Notes: generated by a model from the letters alone, not told the origin. Positions 33,035 through 42,574 are shown, counted from the first letter of the stretch. The stretch: 50,991 bases of DNA from CAXXIC01 sp964534355 (GCA_964534355.1 CAZHNZ010000009.1:1-50991), one strand, 5' to 3'. Translations and numbers: made by a program.

Positions 33035-33487
33035 ATGTATAAAAAAGCAATATTCCCCGGAACTTTCGACCCGTTTACAATCGGGCATGAGGCATTGGTG
33101 CGCCGGGGACTCACTTTTCTGGATGAGATAGTAGTGGCCATCGGCATTAACGATAGCAAAAAGAGTGCTTTCTCTACCGAGGATAGACTTGCATCTATAT
33201 CGAAACTCTATGCCGGCGAGCCCCGGGTGAAGGTGATGACCTACAACGGCCTGACCGTAGATTTTGCCATTGAGCAAAATGCGACACTGATACTGAGAGG
33301 AATACGCACAACTACCGATCTGGAATACGAAAAACTGATAGCCGACGTCAACCGGAAAGTGGCGGATATCGAAACCGTACTGCTCATTACCGAACCCGAA
33401 TTTGCACACATCAGCTCCTCCGTGGTGCGCGAGCTGATGCGCTTTGGTAAAGATGTGAGCGACTTTATACCACAGCCGGCCAAATAA
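33035..33487 (+). CDS. coaD: phosphopantetheine adenylyltransferase
   Basis: 150-aa cytoplasmic enzyme of coenzyme A synthesis, joining ATP and 4'-phosphopantetheine to dephospho-CoA. Nucleotidyltransferase signatures are intact: AIFPGTFDPFTIGH with the T/H-x-G-H motif, LILRGIRTTTDLEYE, and the ISSSVVRE motif near the C-terminus. Two adjacent ATG codons (33032 and 33035) are possible; the second gives the common MYKKAIFPG start. It sits between parE and the S41 protease gene with gaps of 32 and 36 bases, probably one operon. Confidence 0.94.
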   Translation: MYKKAIFPGTFDPFTIGHEALVRRGLTFLDEIVVAIGINDSKKSAFSTEDRLASISKLYAGEPRVKVMTYNGLTVDFAIEQNATLILRGIRTTTDLEYEKLIADVNRKVADIETVLLITEPEFAHISSSVVRELMRFGKDVSDFIPQPAK

Positions 33488-33523
33488 CCGAAATCATTTA
33501 TCCATTAATAATTAAGAACAGGA

Positions 33524-35113
33524 ATGAAAAGAAATTTGCTCACCATTGCACTTGCACTGTCTGTTGTATTCGGCGCCGGGGCACAAACATTCTCAAACGC
33601 CACGCGCAAACTGCTGATTGCGCAATCGGCCATACAAAACCTCTACGTAGATAAACTGAACGAAGATAAACTGGTGGAGGATGCCATAGAGGCGTTGCTC
33701 AAGAAACTCGACCCACACTCCAACTACATGAATGTGCAGGAGGTGAAGGAGATGAACGAACCCTTACAGGGCAACTTCGACGGCATCGGCATACAGTTTA
33801 ATATGCACAACGACACGTTGTTTGTGGTGCAAACGATATCGGGTGGCCCTTCCGAAAAAGTGGGAATTATGGCCGGCGACCGCATCATTCGGGTAAACGA
33901 TACCCTGATAGCCGGTGTAAAAATGAAAAACACCGATATCATGAAACGCCTGAAAGGTAAAAAAGGGACTATCGTTAATGTAAAAGTTATGCGCAACGGG
34001 GGAGAGCAGTTGATTGACTTCCGGATTGTGCGCGACAAAATACCCATTTTCAGCCTCGATGCCTCGTATATGGTGGATAAAACAATTGGATATATCCGCA
34101 TCAACCGGTTTTCGGCCACTACGTACGACGAATTTATGAAGGCTCTGACCAATCTGCAGAAGCAGGGTCTGAAAAGTCTGATTCTCGACCTCGAAGACAA
34201 TGGCGGTGGATACCTGAATGCGGCCATCAGCATGGCCGACGAATTGCTTAAAAAAGATCAGATGATCGTTTATACCGAAGGGGAACATCAACCAAAAGAT
34301 GAGAATTTTGCAACGGACAAGGGTATTTTTCACGAAGGCAAACTGGTAGTGATGATCGATGAGGGATCTGCATCGGCAAGCGAGATTGTAACAGGTGCCG
34401 TGCAAGACTGGGATCGTGCCGTAGTGGTGGGTCGTCGCAGTTTTGGCAAAGGTCTTGTACAACGCCCCATTCCACTACCCGACGGGTCGATGATACGCCT
34501 CACCGTGGCCCGATACTACACCCCGGCCGGACGTTGCATACAAAGGCCTTACGAAGATGGTAAAGAAAAATATCACAAAGAGTTGATAGACAGATACAAC
34601 AAAGGCGAGATGATTCATGCAGACAGTATCCATTTTCCCGATTCGCTCAAAACATTTACCAAAATAAACAAACGTGTAGTGTATGGCGGTGGCGGCATTA
34701 TGCCCGACTATTTCGTACCCATCGATACATCACGCTATACCAATTACCACAGAGATATAGTGGCCAAAGGGGTGCTGAACTCATTCTGCATCAACTATAT
34801 CGACAAAAACAGAGCGCAGCTCAAAGCCCGTTTTACGACATTCGACAAATACGAAAAGGATTTTGTGGTGACTGATCAAATGCTGGCAGACCTGGTTGCC
34901 CAGGCCGAAAAAGAGAAAGTAAAACCTCAACCTGAACAGCTCGAAAAGGCTAAACCGCTGATTGTAAATCAAATCAAATCGATTATCTGCAGAGATATTT
35001 TCGATCTGAACTCATTCTTTAAACTGACAAACTCAAACAACAAGACCTATCTGAAAGCCATCGAAATACTGCGCGACGACAAACAATACAACAAGTTGTT
35101 GCGCACAAAATAG
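33524..35113 (+). CDS. S41 family C-terminal processing peptidase
   Basis: 529-aa exported serine protease of the Ctp/tail-specific type, which trims or degrades periplasmic proteins from the C-terminus. Signal peptide to about residue 21 (GAGAQ); helical N-terminal region; PDZ domain (about 88-170) with GIGIQFNMHNDT and GGPSEKVGIMAGDRII; S41 core (about 185-400) with the catalytic Ser in DEGSASASEIV and Lys in RRSFGKGLVQ, which form the Ser-Lys dyad; then a helical C-terminal extension. Catalytic residues intact. Last gene of the parE operon; a strong inverted repeat follows 30 bases later. Confidence 0.93.
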   Translation: MKRNLLTIALALSVVFGAGAQTFSNATRKLLIAQSAIQNLYVDKLNEDKLVEDAIEALLKKLDPHSNYMNVQEVKEMNEPLQGNFDGIGIQFNMHNDTLFVVQTISGGPSEKVGIMAGDRIIRVNDTLIAGVKMKNTDIMKRLKGKKGTIVNVKVMRNGGEQLIDFRIVRDKIPIFSLDASYMVDKTIGYIRINRFSATTYDEFMKALTNLQKQGLKSLILDLEDNGGGYLNAAISMADELLKKDQMIVYTEGEHQPKDENFATDKGIFHEGKLVVMIDEGSASASEIVTGAVQDWDRAVVVGRRSFGKGLVQRPIPLPDGSMIRLTVARYYTPAGRCIQRPYEDGKEKYHKELIDRYNKGEMIHADSIHFPDSLKTFTKINKRVVYGGGGIMPDYFVPIDTSRYTNYHRDIVAKGVLNSFCINYIDKNRAQLKARFTTFDKYEKDFVVTDQMLADLVAQAEKEKVKPQPEQLEKAKPLIVNQIKSIICRDIFDLNSFFKLTNSNNKTYLKAIEILRDDKQYNKLLRTK

Positions 35114-35142
35114 AGAATTGCAGCAGCTTGATGCAAATATGG

Positions 35143-35197
35143 GTCGGGCGACAAACACGACATGAGGAATACTCAAATCGCTGGTTTGTCGCCCGAC
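35143..35197 (+). terminator. 14-base perfect inverted repeat between protease and lysozyme genes
   Basis: GTCGGGCGACAAAC (35143-35156) and GTTTGTCGCCCGAC (35184-35197), fully complementary across a 27-base loop. It begins 30 bases after the protease stop. The stem is very stable but no T-run follows, so it may be a terminator, an mRNA 3'-end stabiliser or a REP-like element. Confidence 0.55.
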
Positions 35198-35254
35198 TTG
35201 CGTTATTCGTTCGCCACACAGCATCCTGCGTTTTTTGTTTTGAAGAGGTTTTAT

Positions 35255-35262
35255 TATCTTTG
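35255..35262 (+). promoter_or_regulatory. -7 box directly at the GH25 start codon
   Basis: TATCTTTG ends only 5 bases before ATG 35268; TTTG at 35234-35237 is a possible -33 element with a short 17-base spacer. This predicts a leaderless or nearly leaderless mRNA, or use of the next ATG at 35298. Confidence 0.5.
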
Positions 35263-35267
35263 CATCT

Positions 35268-36125
35268 ATGAAGAAAACCCCCAAACATAAATCCCCTATG
35301 TCGGCTGTAAAAAATAAAAAGCCGGTAAAGAAGAAGAAAAAGAGTAATAACAAGCTGTTTAAATACGGTTTAATTGCCGTTTTAACGCTGATTATCGGCT
35401 GGTTTCTCGTTCCGGACAGCCTGAAAAGAAGGGTGGCCATTTACGCCTATCGTATAACTTACCCCTATTTACACGAAGAAAAAGCAACTAATACAGATTG
35501 TCGGGATATTTTGTTTCAATACAACCCGGTTTACGGCATCGATGTGTCTGCACATCAGGGCTCTATAGAGTGGAAAGAGGTCAAACAGATCGACGGAAAG
35601 CCCGTATCTTTTGTCTATATAAAAGCGACAGAAGGCGCAAAACTCAAAGACAGACGCTACAGTTACAACCTCTCTGAAGCACGCAGATACGGGCTAAAGG
35701 TGGGTAGCTACCACTACTTCAAATCGAACAGAACTGCCAATCAGCAGTTTGCCAATTTTGCATCTACGGCCTCTATCAGCAAACAGGATTTGATTCCGGT
35801 GGTGGATGTAGAGGAGATTACCGGCGGCACCACACCCGAAATTTTTCATAGAAATCTGTCGCAGTTTCTGCTACTGCTCGAAAAGCACTACGGCAAAAAA
35901 CCGATTATCTATTCGCAAAACAACTTCTACAGAAAGCATCTTGCCGATAGCTACAGTGACTATCAGGTGATGCTGGCCCGTTACCACACCAACCGACCCA
36001 ATGCCTGCGACGACTGGCTCATCTGGCAATACAGCGAAGCGGGACACATAGCGGGCATCTCGCGAAGTGTGGATCTGAACATACTGAACTCTGTTGATTT
36101 CGAGCTTACGGATATTGAGTTATAA
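35268..36125 (+). CDS. GH25 family lysozyme-like muramidase
   Basis: 285-aa membrane-anchored enzyme that cleaves the MurNAc-GlcNAc bond of peptidoglycan. A very basic cytoplasmic tail (KNKKPVKKKKKSNNK), one membrane helix (about 43-60) and then the GH25 barrel from about 85: GIDVSAHQG with the conserved Asp, FVYIKATEG, YHYFKS, PVVDVEE with the catalytic Asp/Glu pair, IYSQNNF and DDWLIWQYSEAG. Catalytic residues intact. ATG 35268 lies at the predicted transcription start; an in-frame ATG at 35298 keeps the basic tail and helix. The 3' end overlaps the convergent PAP2 gene by 20 bases (36106-36125). Confidence 0.92.
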   Translation: MKKTPKHKSPMSAVKNKKPVKKKKKSNNKLFKYGLIAVLTLIIGWFLVPDSLKRRVAIYAYRITYPYLHEEKATNTDCRDILFQYNPVYGIDVSAHQGSIEWKEVKQIDGKPVSFVYIKATEGAKLKDRRYSYNLSEARRYGLKVGSYHYFKSNRTANQQFANFASTASISKQDLIPVVDVEEITGGTTPEIFHRNLSQFLLLLEKHYGKKPIIYSQNNFYRKHLADSYSDYQVMLARYHTNRPNACDDWLIWQYSEAGHIAGISRSVDLNILNSVDFELTDIEL

Positions 36126-36732
36126 GCTTTCGGGGCTTACGCTTACGCCACTCGCGGCGAATCCATTTGTTGGCATACCAGGTAGCAAATGCGCAACCTG
36201 TACCCACCACCATCCCACCCAGTACATCCGACGGATAGTGAACACCCTGATTCATCCGGGCAAAACCCACAGCGGTAGCCCAGGTGTATGCCGGTGCGGC
36301 AATGTACCACTTTGGGTATTGCAAAGTCAGTGATGTGGCAAAGTTGAATGCCATAGAGGTGTGCGCCGAGGGAAAAGAGGCGCTGCTTTCAAAATTAGTG
36401 GGAATAATCTCCGGATAGGTTTCGTAGGGGCGTGGGCGATTTATCAGCTTTTTCAGGCCAAAGGAAACAACAGTATTGAGTGCCAAACCGGCACCTAGCG
36501 TCAAGCCCTGTTCTAAGCTCTGATTATCACGTTCTATCAATCCATACAACAATACCCCGGCTGTAGTAGCGGTTGGAATGACGTACACAGAGTTTGATAC
36601 CGCATTCGAAAAGCCTCTGCACTCTATCCGACTGACTGACTTTAGCAAATCTACATCGGCGTTTTGCGCACTCATGGGGTTCACTATTATCAGGCACAAA
36701 AGCAACAGAAGGCAAATTCTTAACCCGTTCAT
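36106..36732 (-). CDS. PAP2 superfamily membrane phosphatase
   Basis: 208-aa exported/membrane phosphatase of the PAP2 type (lipid phosphate or undecaprenyl-diphosphate dephosphorylation). The three signature motifs are visible: K-x6-RP (KKLINRPRP), PSAH (SFPSAHTSMAF) and R-x5-H-x3-D (ARMNQGVHYPSD), with catalytic His in the last two. The N-terminus is a signal/anchor helix ending NPMSAQN. The frame reaches a TTG at 36756 within the upstream ABC gene; ATG 36732 is chosen, 2 bases after that gene's stop, so the pair is co-transcribed. The lipid A-type exporter upstream suggests an envelope lipid role. Confidence 0.88.
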   Translation of the reverse strand: MNGLRICLLLLLCLIIVNPMSAQNADVDLLKSVSRIECRGFSNAVSNSVYVIPTATTAGVLLYGLIERDNQSLEQGLTLGAGLALNTVVSFGLKKLINRPRPYETYPEIIPTNFESSASFPSAHTSMAFNFATSLTLQYPKWYIAAPAYTWATAVGFARMNQGVHYPSDVLGGMVVGTGCAFATWYANKWIRREWRKRKPRKLITQYP

Positions 36733-36734
36733 TA

Positions 36735-38564
36735 TCAAAAACTCTGCATATCGCAAAGTCGTTTGTAATAACCATCCAGAGCAATCAACTCATCGTGACG
36801 GCCACGCTCCACAATCTCACCTTCATTCATCACACATATCATATCTGCATTCTTAATGGTAGAGAGTCTATGCGCAATCACAATAGATGTGCGGTTTCTC
36901 ATCAGGTTTTCGATAGCCTCCTGCACCAGACGTTCCGACTCGGTATCGAGAGCCGATGTTGCTTCGTCGAGGATAAGGACAGGCGGATTTTTGAGTATGG
37001 CGCGCGCAATACTCACCCGCTGACGTTGCCCGCCGGATAATTTACCGCCACGGTCGCCAATATTGGTGTCATAGCCATTCTCAGTGGCCGTAATAAATTC
37101 GTGCGCATTGGCTATCTTAGCGGCTTCTACCACCTGCTCAAGCGTGGCATTATCCACACCAAAGGCAATGTTGTTGAAGAATGTATCGTTAAACAAAATC
37201 GCTTCCTGATTCACATTCCCCATCAGCGAACGGAGGTCGTGCACTTTCAGATCGCGGATATCCACACCATCCACCGTAATTTTTCCTTTTTTCACATCGT
37301 AGAAACGGGGAATCAGATCGACCAGCGTCGATTTGCCCGAGCCCGACTGACCGACCAGCGCAATGCTCTTTCCTTTTTGTATTTCGAGGTTGATATCCTT
37401 CAATACCCAGTGGGTGTGGTATTTGAACGAAACACCGTGCAGTTCAATTTTGTCTTTAAAATCTTTCAGCACAACCGGTTTTTCGGGGTCGGTAATGTTA
37501 TTTTTTGCTGATAGGATTTTATCTACCCGTTCCATAGAGGCCATCCCTTTTTGAATAGAATAGGCCGCCTTCGAGAGGTCTTTGGCCGGATTGATAATGC
37601 TGTAAAAAATAACGATATAATAGATAAAAGAAGGCGCATCTATGCTGCTTTCATTTTTCAGGATAAGTGTTCCTCCATACCAAAGCACAATGGCAATGGT
37701 AGTTGTACCCAAAAATTCACTCATCGGGTGCGCCATCGATTGTCGGCGATTGATGCGGTTTGTGGTTTGTCGAAGCGTATCGTTCTGCTTTTCGAATCGA
37801 CTTCTTATTTTGCCTTCTGCATTGAATGCTTTGATAACGCGCAGCCCGCCCAGTGTTTCTTCTATCTGAGACATCAAAAAGCCCCATTGCTGTTGACCTT
37901 CGAGCGATGTGCGCTTAAGTTTCTTCCCCACCTGCCCCATCACGTAACCACTCACCGGCAATAGCACCAACACAAAGAGTGTCAACTGCCAACTGAGCAT
38001 AAACATAGTGACCAGATAAGTAATAATCATAATCGGATTTTTGAACATCATATCCAGCGAAGCCATAATCGAATTTTCTACTTCATTGACATCGCCACTC
38101 ATGCGAGCCAGGATATCGCCTTTGCGCTCATCCGAGAAAAAGCCGATAGGAAGTGAGACTATTTTGGCAAATACGGCATTGCGAATATCGCGCACCACAC
38201 CTGTCCGAAGCGGAATCATATTGTACAACGCTAAATAAGCAGAGCCGGTCTTTAACAATGTCATCACAATCAACAGCAAACCAAGCAGAAGCAATACCAC
38301 ACCGCCACCCGAATTCTCAATTATCTGAGAGATATAGAAATAAAAATTATTCTTCAGCTCATCTCCCAGCGATTGTGTACTACCCAAAGGCATAAATGTA
38401 TATTTTTCCTCATTTATTTTAAACAATATCTGAAGAATAGGAATAATCAGCGCAAACGAGAAGAGACTAAGAATGGTTGAAAAAATATTGAAAAAAACAT
38501 TCAGGAACAAAAACTTCTTGTACCGGGGAACAAAACGACGCAGAACCTTGATAAAATCTTTCAT
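36735..38564 (-). CDS. MsbA-like ABC exporter (fused permease-ATPase)
   Basis: 609-aa half-transporter with six membrane helices (to about 330) fused to an ATPase domain, acting as a homodimer flippase/exporter for lipids or drugs. ATPase motifs: Walker A VGQSGSGKST, signature LSGGQRQRVSIARA, Walker B PVLILDEATSALD and the His switch IVIAHRLST. The layout matches lipid A exporter MsbA and related proteins, commonly annotated so in Bacteroidota; substrate is inferred. Own TAATTTTG box at 38588-38595, so it is transcribed separately from rnz upstream; PAP2 gene follows directly. Confidence 0.9.
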   Translation of the reverse strand: MKDFIKVLRRFVPRYKKFLFLNVFFNIFSTILSLFSFALIIPILQILFKINEEKYTFMPLGSTQSLGDELKNNFYFYISQIIENSGGGVVLLLLGLLLIVMTLLKTGSAYLALYNMIPLRTGVVRDIRNAVFAKIVSLPIGFFSDERKGDILARMSGDVNEVENSIMASLDMMFKNPIMIITYLVTMFMLSWQLTLFVLVLLPVSGYVMGQVGKKLKRTSLEGQQQWGFLMSQIEETLGGLRVIKAFNAEGKIRSRFEKQNDTLRQTTNRINRRQSMAHPMSEFLGTTTIAIVLWYGGTLILKNESSIDAPSFIYYIVIFYSIINPAKDLSKAAYSIQKGMASMERVDKILSAKNNITDPEKPVVLKDFKDKIELHGVSFKYHTHWVLKDINLEIQKGKSIALVGQSGSGKSTLVDLIPRFYDVKKGKITVDGVDIRDLKVHDLRSLMGNVNQEAILFNDTFFNNIAFGVDNATLEQVVEAAKIANAHEFITATENGYDTNIGDRGGKLSGGQRQRVSIARAILKNPPVLILDEATSALDTESERLVQEAIENLMRNRTSIVIAHRLSTIKNADMICVMNEGEIVERGRHDELIALDGYYKRLCDMQSF

Positions 38565-38587
38565 TACTGTTTTATTGAATTGGGTGG

Positions 38588-38595
38588 CAAAATTA
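38588..38595 (-). promoter_or_regulatory. -7 box for the ABC exporter gene
   Basis: TAATTTTG on the minus strand, matching TAnnTTTG, 24 bases before ATG 38564. Confidence 0.4.
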
Positions 38596-38661
38596 GAAAA
38601 TAAAATCCATTTCCTGTCTGATTTGCCTGATTTTGGTGGTTGAAAATACGATAATTGCCGG

Positions 38662-39576
38662 TTACACCCGATAAATGCTGCCCTCTTTGGCCAGTACGGT
38701 ATTCGGGAACAGGCTTTGAGCCTCTTTCAGCAATCCGCTTAAATCGGTATACCGGGCCGAAAAATGGCCTATTATCAACTGTTTAACCTGTGCTAATCCC
38801 GCTATTTTGGCTGCCTGTAGCGCTGTGGTGTGCATCGTTTGTTTGGCTCTTGCTTTGTCTGCCTCGCTAAATGTAGCCTCATGATAAAGCAAATCCACCC
38901 CTTCAATATGCGGAATGATGGATTCGGTATAGGCGGTATCAGAACAAAAAGCATATCTGCGGGCCGGATTGGCGGGCCGGGTGAGCATCTCATTGGGAAT
39001 CACCTTGCCTTCGGGCATTATATAATCTGCGCCCTCTTTGATGGACAGAAGCATGCGAACAGGCACCTGATAGAAATCGACTGACTCTTTGATGATATGA
39101 CGCAATCCCGCTTTTTCTTCAAACAGAAATCCACACGTTGGCACTCTGTGTTTCAGCGGAATGGTGTACACCCGGTATGAGCGTTCATCGAGTATCAGCG
39201 AATGTGTTTGCGGCGCAATGGGATTGAAGAGAACACGAAAAGGAAGTCCGGCACAAAAATAGTCGAGCAATGGACGAAACACCTGCTCGGCATCGGGGTG
39301 AGCGTGCACAATCAAATCGCCGGTACGGTTGAGCAAACCCAGAGTAGAGACCAGTCCAATAAGCCCAAAACAGTGATCACCATGCAAATGAGACAAAAAA
39401 ATGTGTCCCATCCGGTTGAATTTCAACTGCAAATGGCGCATCTGCAACTGTGTTCCTTCGCCGCAATCGATCATAAAAAGATTGTCGCGAAAATTGATGA
39501 TTTGGGATGTCGGATTGAGCCGGGTAGTTGGCAATGCCGAACCACAACCCAATATATTTACTTCGAATTTTTCCAT
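38662..39576 (-). CDS. rnz: ribonuclease Z (tRNA 3' endonuclease)
   Basis: 304-aa zinc metallo-beta-lactamase-fold endonuclease that removes 3' trailers from tRNA precursors. Seen: N-terminal LGCGSALPTTRLNPTSQ, the zinc motif FLSHLHGDHCFGL near residue 63, the later CSDTAYTES and LYHEATF motifs carrying zinc ligands, and IGHFSARYTD near the C-terminus. Length is the usual 300-310 aa of the short form. It starts 9 bases after the xseA stop, so the two nucleases share a transcript. Confidence 0.94.
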   Translation of the reverse strand: MEKFEVNILGCGSALPTTRLNPTSQIINFRDNLFMIDCGEGTQLQMRHLQLKFNRMGHIFLSHLHGDHCFGLIGLVSTLGLLNRTGDLIVHAHPDAEQVFRPLLDYFCAGLPFRVLFNPIAPQTHSLILDERSYRVYTIPLKHRVPTCGFLFEEKAGLRHIIKESVDFYQVPVRMLLSIKEGADYIMPEGKVIPNEMLTRPANPARRYAFCSDTAYTESIIPHIEGVDLLYHEATFSEADKARAKQTMHTTALQAAKIAGLAQVKQLIIGHFSARYTDLSGLLKEAQSLFPNTVLAKEGSIYRV

Positions 39577-39585
39577 AAAGAGATA

Positions 39586-40893
39586 TTATTTGGGGGCAGT
39601 TACGATGCTCGTAGCCTCTCCCGCTGCAAACAGAGTGATTAATGTATCGCCATCAGAAAGCTCCTGGGCAGAAGTTACAGCTTTTCCGTTTTTCAGGGTA
39701 ATAGAATATCCCCGTCTCAATATGGCCTCCGGCGATGAAAGCTCAACGGTTTGGGCAAACATATCCAGTTTTAATTTCTCGTTGCGTAAACGCACATCCA
39801 GAGCTCTGCGCAGCGACTGCTGATATTCTGCCAACGAGCGTTTCTGCCCGTCGACCGTATGTTTAACACCCGATGCCAGACGAAAAGAGAGCGTATGCAA
39901 CGCCAATGATTCGCGACTAATGCGGGAACGAATCAACTCTGATATTTTATACGACAATGTGGTAATCCGGCCATTCTCATTGGCCAAAATCTGCTGTGTA
40001 TGCGCGACCAGTTCACTCTCCACCTCCATCAGATTTTCGAATGCTTCATCGAAACAAGAGATTAAAAATGCGGCAGCAGCTGTCGGGGTCTTCATGCGGG
40101 TATGTGCCACCAAATCAAGCACCGACTCATCCCGTTCGTGCCCGATACCTGTGATTACAGGCAACGGAAAAGTGGCACATCGTTTGCCCAACAAGTATGA
40201 ATCGAAGCAACTGAGATCAGACACAGCACCGCCACCACGAATGATAACCACTACATCAAATTGGTCAATATTATTCTCTATTTTTTGTAATGCGGCCAAA
40301 ATGGAAGATTCGGCCTGCTCGCCCTGCATAAGCGCCGGAAACAACTTGCAGTAAAAACGATATCCGCCGCTATTTCTGTTCAACTGATCGAGGAAATCGC
40401 CATATCCTGCCGCAGTAGCAGATGAGATAATGGCCAATGTGCGGGGCAAAACCGGAAGGTTCAGCAGGCGGTTCGCATCATATATCTCTTCAGATTTCAG
40501 CTTTCGAATCACTTCGAGGCGTTGACGCATCATATCGCCTACCGTAAAAGTCGGGTCAATATTGTGTACCGTAAAACTTGGCCCATAAGCTTCGTGAAAG
40601 TCAACAGAAATCTCTACCAATACCTTTAGTCCGGCCTGAAAAGGCTGCCCGGTCTCCAGTTCGAAATGAGGTTTGAGCATCCGGAAAGTGTTGGCCCAGA
40701 TGTTTCCACGCATTTTGGCCACGATATTTCCGCTTCGGGTATCTTTCTCTACAAACTCTACGTAGCAATGCCCTGCACCGGCTACCCTCACCTCGCTAAG
40801 CTCCGCCCTCACCCAGTAACGATCGGTGAAGCAATGCTGCAAAGCCATCTTGATCAGATTATTGAGTTCGAAAAGCGAATAAGCCTCTTTCAT
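39586..40893 (-). CDS. xseA: exodeoxyribonuclease VII large subunit
   Basis: 435-aa nuclease subunit that degrades single-stranded DNA with the small subunit XseB. The N-terminal OB-fold (YWVRAELSEVR, HCYVEFVEKD) is followed by the catalytic domain with VVIIRGGGAVSDLSCFD, ITGIGHERDESVLDLVAH and the KTPTAAAAFLI motif, then a long coiled-coil and the C-terminal ILRRGYSITLKNGKAV. The xseB gene, adjacent in many genomes, is not seen here: only 9 bases separate xseA from rnz. Gap of 28 bases from the subtilase gene upstream. Confidence 0.94.
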   Translation of the reverse strand: MKEAYSLFELNNLIKMALQHCFTDRYWVRAELSEVRVAGAGHCYVEFVEKDTRSGNIVAKMRGNIWANTFRMLKPHFELETGQPFQAGLKVLVEISVDFHEAYGPSFTVHNIDPTFTVGDMMRQRLEVIRKLKSEEIYDANRLLNLPVLPRTLAIISSATAAGYGDFLDQLNRNSGGYRFYCKLFPALMQGEQAESSILAALQKIENNIDQFDVVVIIRGGGAVSDLSCFDSYLLGKRCATFPLPVITGIGHERDESVLDLVAHTRMKTPTAAAAFLISCFDEAFENLMEVESELVAHTQQILANENGRITTLSYKISELIRSRISRESLALHTLSFRLASGVKHTVDGQKRSLAEYQQSLRRALDVRLRNEKLKLDMFAQTVELSSPEAILRRGYSITLKNGKAVTSAQELSDGDTLITLFAAGEATSIVTAPK

Positions 40894-40921
40894 AAATCCG
40901 TTTTAGTGAAAATAATGGAAC

Positions 40922-42532
40922 TTACTTGATCACTTTTGTAGAATAGCGATAGTTTTTCCCTTCGATAAAAACGATATGCACCCCTTTGGTTAAGTGCCTT
41001 GTATCAACAAAATTCTCGCCGGCCTCCAGTTTCTCGCCCAACTCCATTCGTCCATCAATGGCATATATGCGAAGAAGATAGAGTGAATCGGATGGTGGTA
41101 TATTTTTGATAACCAGTCCGGTGCCTTTTTTGTTCTTAAAAAAAACATCTGGTTTGTAAATACGGGTAAACCCAGAGTTATTACTTATCGAACGAAACGC
41201 GGCCATCATATCAGGCACTCCGTATCCGTAATGCACATCGGGTAATGTATAGAAAGTAGAGAAACGACGAATAAGGCCAAGAAGATCACGGGCTTTTAAA
41301 TCGGGTAAAGCCTGCCACAGACAAGCAACAAGACCAGACATCAACGGTGCAGAAAAAGAAGTTCCGTTGGATGTGTTCAGTTTACCCGTACCATCCATCA
41401 AATAAGTTCCTTCCCCTACGGCAACCACATCGGGCTTCACCCGGTTATCTTCCGTGAAACCCACGGAACTAAATGTAGAAACCTGTAAAGAAGAGCTGAT
41501 TGAACCCACGGTAAGGACATCTGCCGCATCGCCGGGTGCATTAATCTTCTGCCATATTTTGTTTCCCTCATTACCTGCACTTATTATCACAAAAATCCCT
41601 TTCTGCGTGGCACAAGATGCTGCACGGGTCACAAATATTGTTTTTCCATCAAGTTGCTGGTGCGTATGATTCATAACCGACTGCTCGAACGTAGAATAGC
41701 CCAACGAGGTGTTGATAATGTCAACACCGACACTATCTGCAAACTCTGCAGCAGCAGCCCAATAATCCTCCTCAACCGGATATTCAGAACTCGTATCCTC
41801 CGAACGAAGTAGCCAATACGATGCCTTGGGTGCAGAACCGATAAACCGAAACGAATCGACTGCTCCCATTACAGAAAGCACCATTTGTCCATGTCGGTCA
41901 GCTTTGTACACATTTTGACGGGGATAAACAAAATCGCGTGCGCCCAAAATCTGTAAATGACGATAAGCAGCAATACTGTCAGCTTTCAGGAATCCGGCAT
42001 CAATTACGGCAATCGTTTTTCCCTGACCTCTAAACCCGGCTTCGTGCAACAAATGTCCGTTACTGACTGCCAGTTGCTGATAGCCATATCCATACTCCTG
42101 AAACAGAGATGGTGAGTTACTTTGATCTTCAAATGTTTCATTTCGCAAAGAGGAAGGATTTGCACCGGTAGTTCCCTGCCATACCCATTCGGTATTAACC
42201 ACAAAAGGCAATGAACGGACAGACCTCATTACATTGCTGTCGGCCATCGCCACAACGGCCGTATTCATCCACTTACTGTAAGATACAACCTTTACTCCGA
42301 GTGCAGACAGGCCATTCAGATATTTTTTTGATACCGGTAAATCTGTTGAATCGAGCATCAGTCCCTGTCTGTGCCTTCTGGATAAAGCTTTTGCTGACAA
42401 AAACTCACCCGGACGGTCCAACGAACAGGCTGTACCATTTTTATCCTTAAGCCAAACCCTGAATTTAAACTCAGTTTGAGCAGATACAGAAAAAACGCAC
42501 ATTATAAAGAGCAGTAAAACTCTTATTTTCAT
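40922..42532 (-). CDS. S8 family subtilisin-like protease with T9SS-like tail
   Basis: 536-aa secreted serine protease. Signal peptide to about residue 19 (VSAQ); an N-terminal prodomain-like region (about 20-140); subtilase core with Asp in IAVIDAGF, His in DRHGQMVLSVMG, oxyanion Asn in SAGNEGN and Ser in NGTSFSAPLMSG; then a short beta-rich C-terminal domain (about 465-536) of T9SS style ending YRYSTKVIK. All three catalytic residues are present. The frame starts at a TTG at 42559; ATG 42532 is chosen because it begins the signal peptide. A TATGTTTG box lies at 42575-42582. Probable first gene of a minus-strand run with xseA and rnz. Confidence 0.9.
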   Translation of the reverse strand: MKIRVLLLFIMCVFSVSAQTEFKFRVWLKDKNGTACSLDRPGEFLSAKALSRRHRQGLMLDSTDLPVSKKYLNGLSALGVKVVSYSKWMNTAVVAMADSNVMRSVRSLPFVVNTEWVWQGTTGANPSSLRNETFEDQSNSPSLFQEYGYGYQQLAVSNGHLLHEAGFRGQGKTIAVIDAGFLKADSIAAYRHLQILGARDFVYPRQNVYKADRHGQMVLSVMGAVDSFRFIGSAPKASYWLLRSEDTSSEYPVEEDYWAAAAEFADSVGVDIINTSLGYSTFEQSVMNHTHQQLDGKTIFVTRAASCATQKGIFVIISAGNEGNKIWQKINAPGDAADVLTVGSISSSLQVSTFSSVGFTEDNRVKPDVVAVGEGTYLMDGTGKLNTSNGTSFSAPLMSGLVACLWQALPDLKARDLLGLIRRFSTFYTLPDVHYGYGVPDMMAAFRSISNNSGFTRIYKPDVFFKNKKGTGLVIKNIPPSDSLYLLRIYAIDGRMELGEKLEAGENFVDTRHLTKGVHIVFIEGKNYRYSTKVIK

Positions 42533-42574
42533 TGTGGAAATGGTGATTTGGTTGAACAAAATTCAATTATAATA

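Noticed and set aside
39577..39585. xseB between xseA and rnz
   Set aside because: Only 9 bases separate the two genes; the small subunit must be encoded elsewhere.
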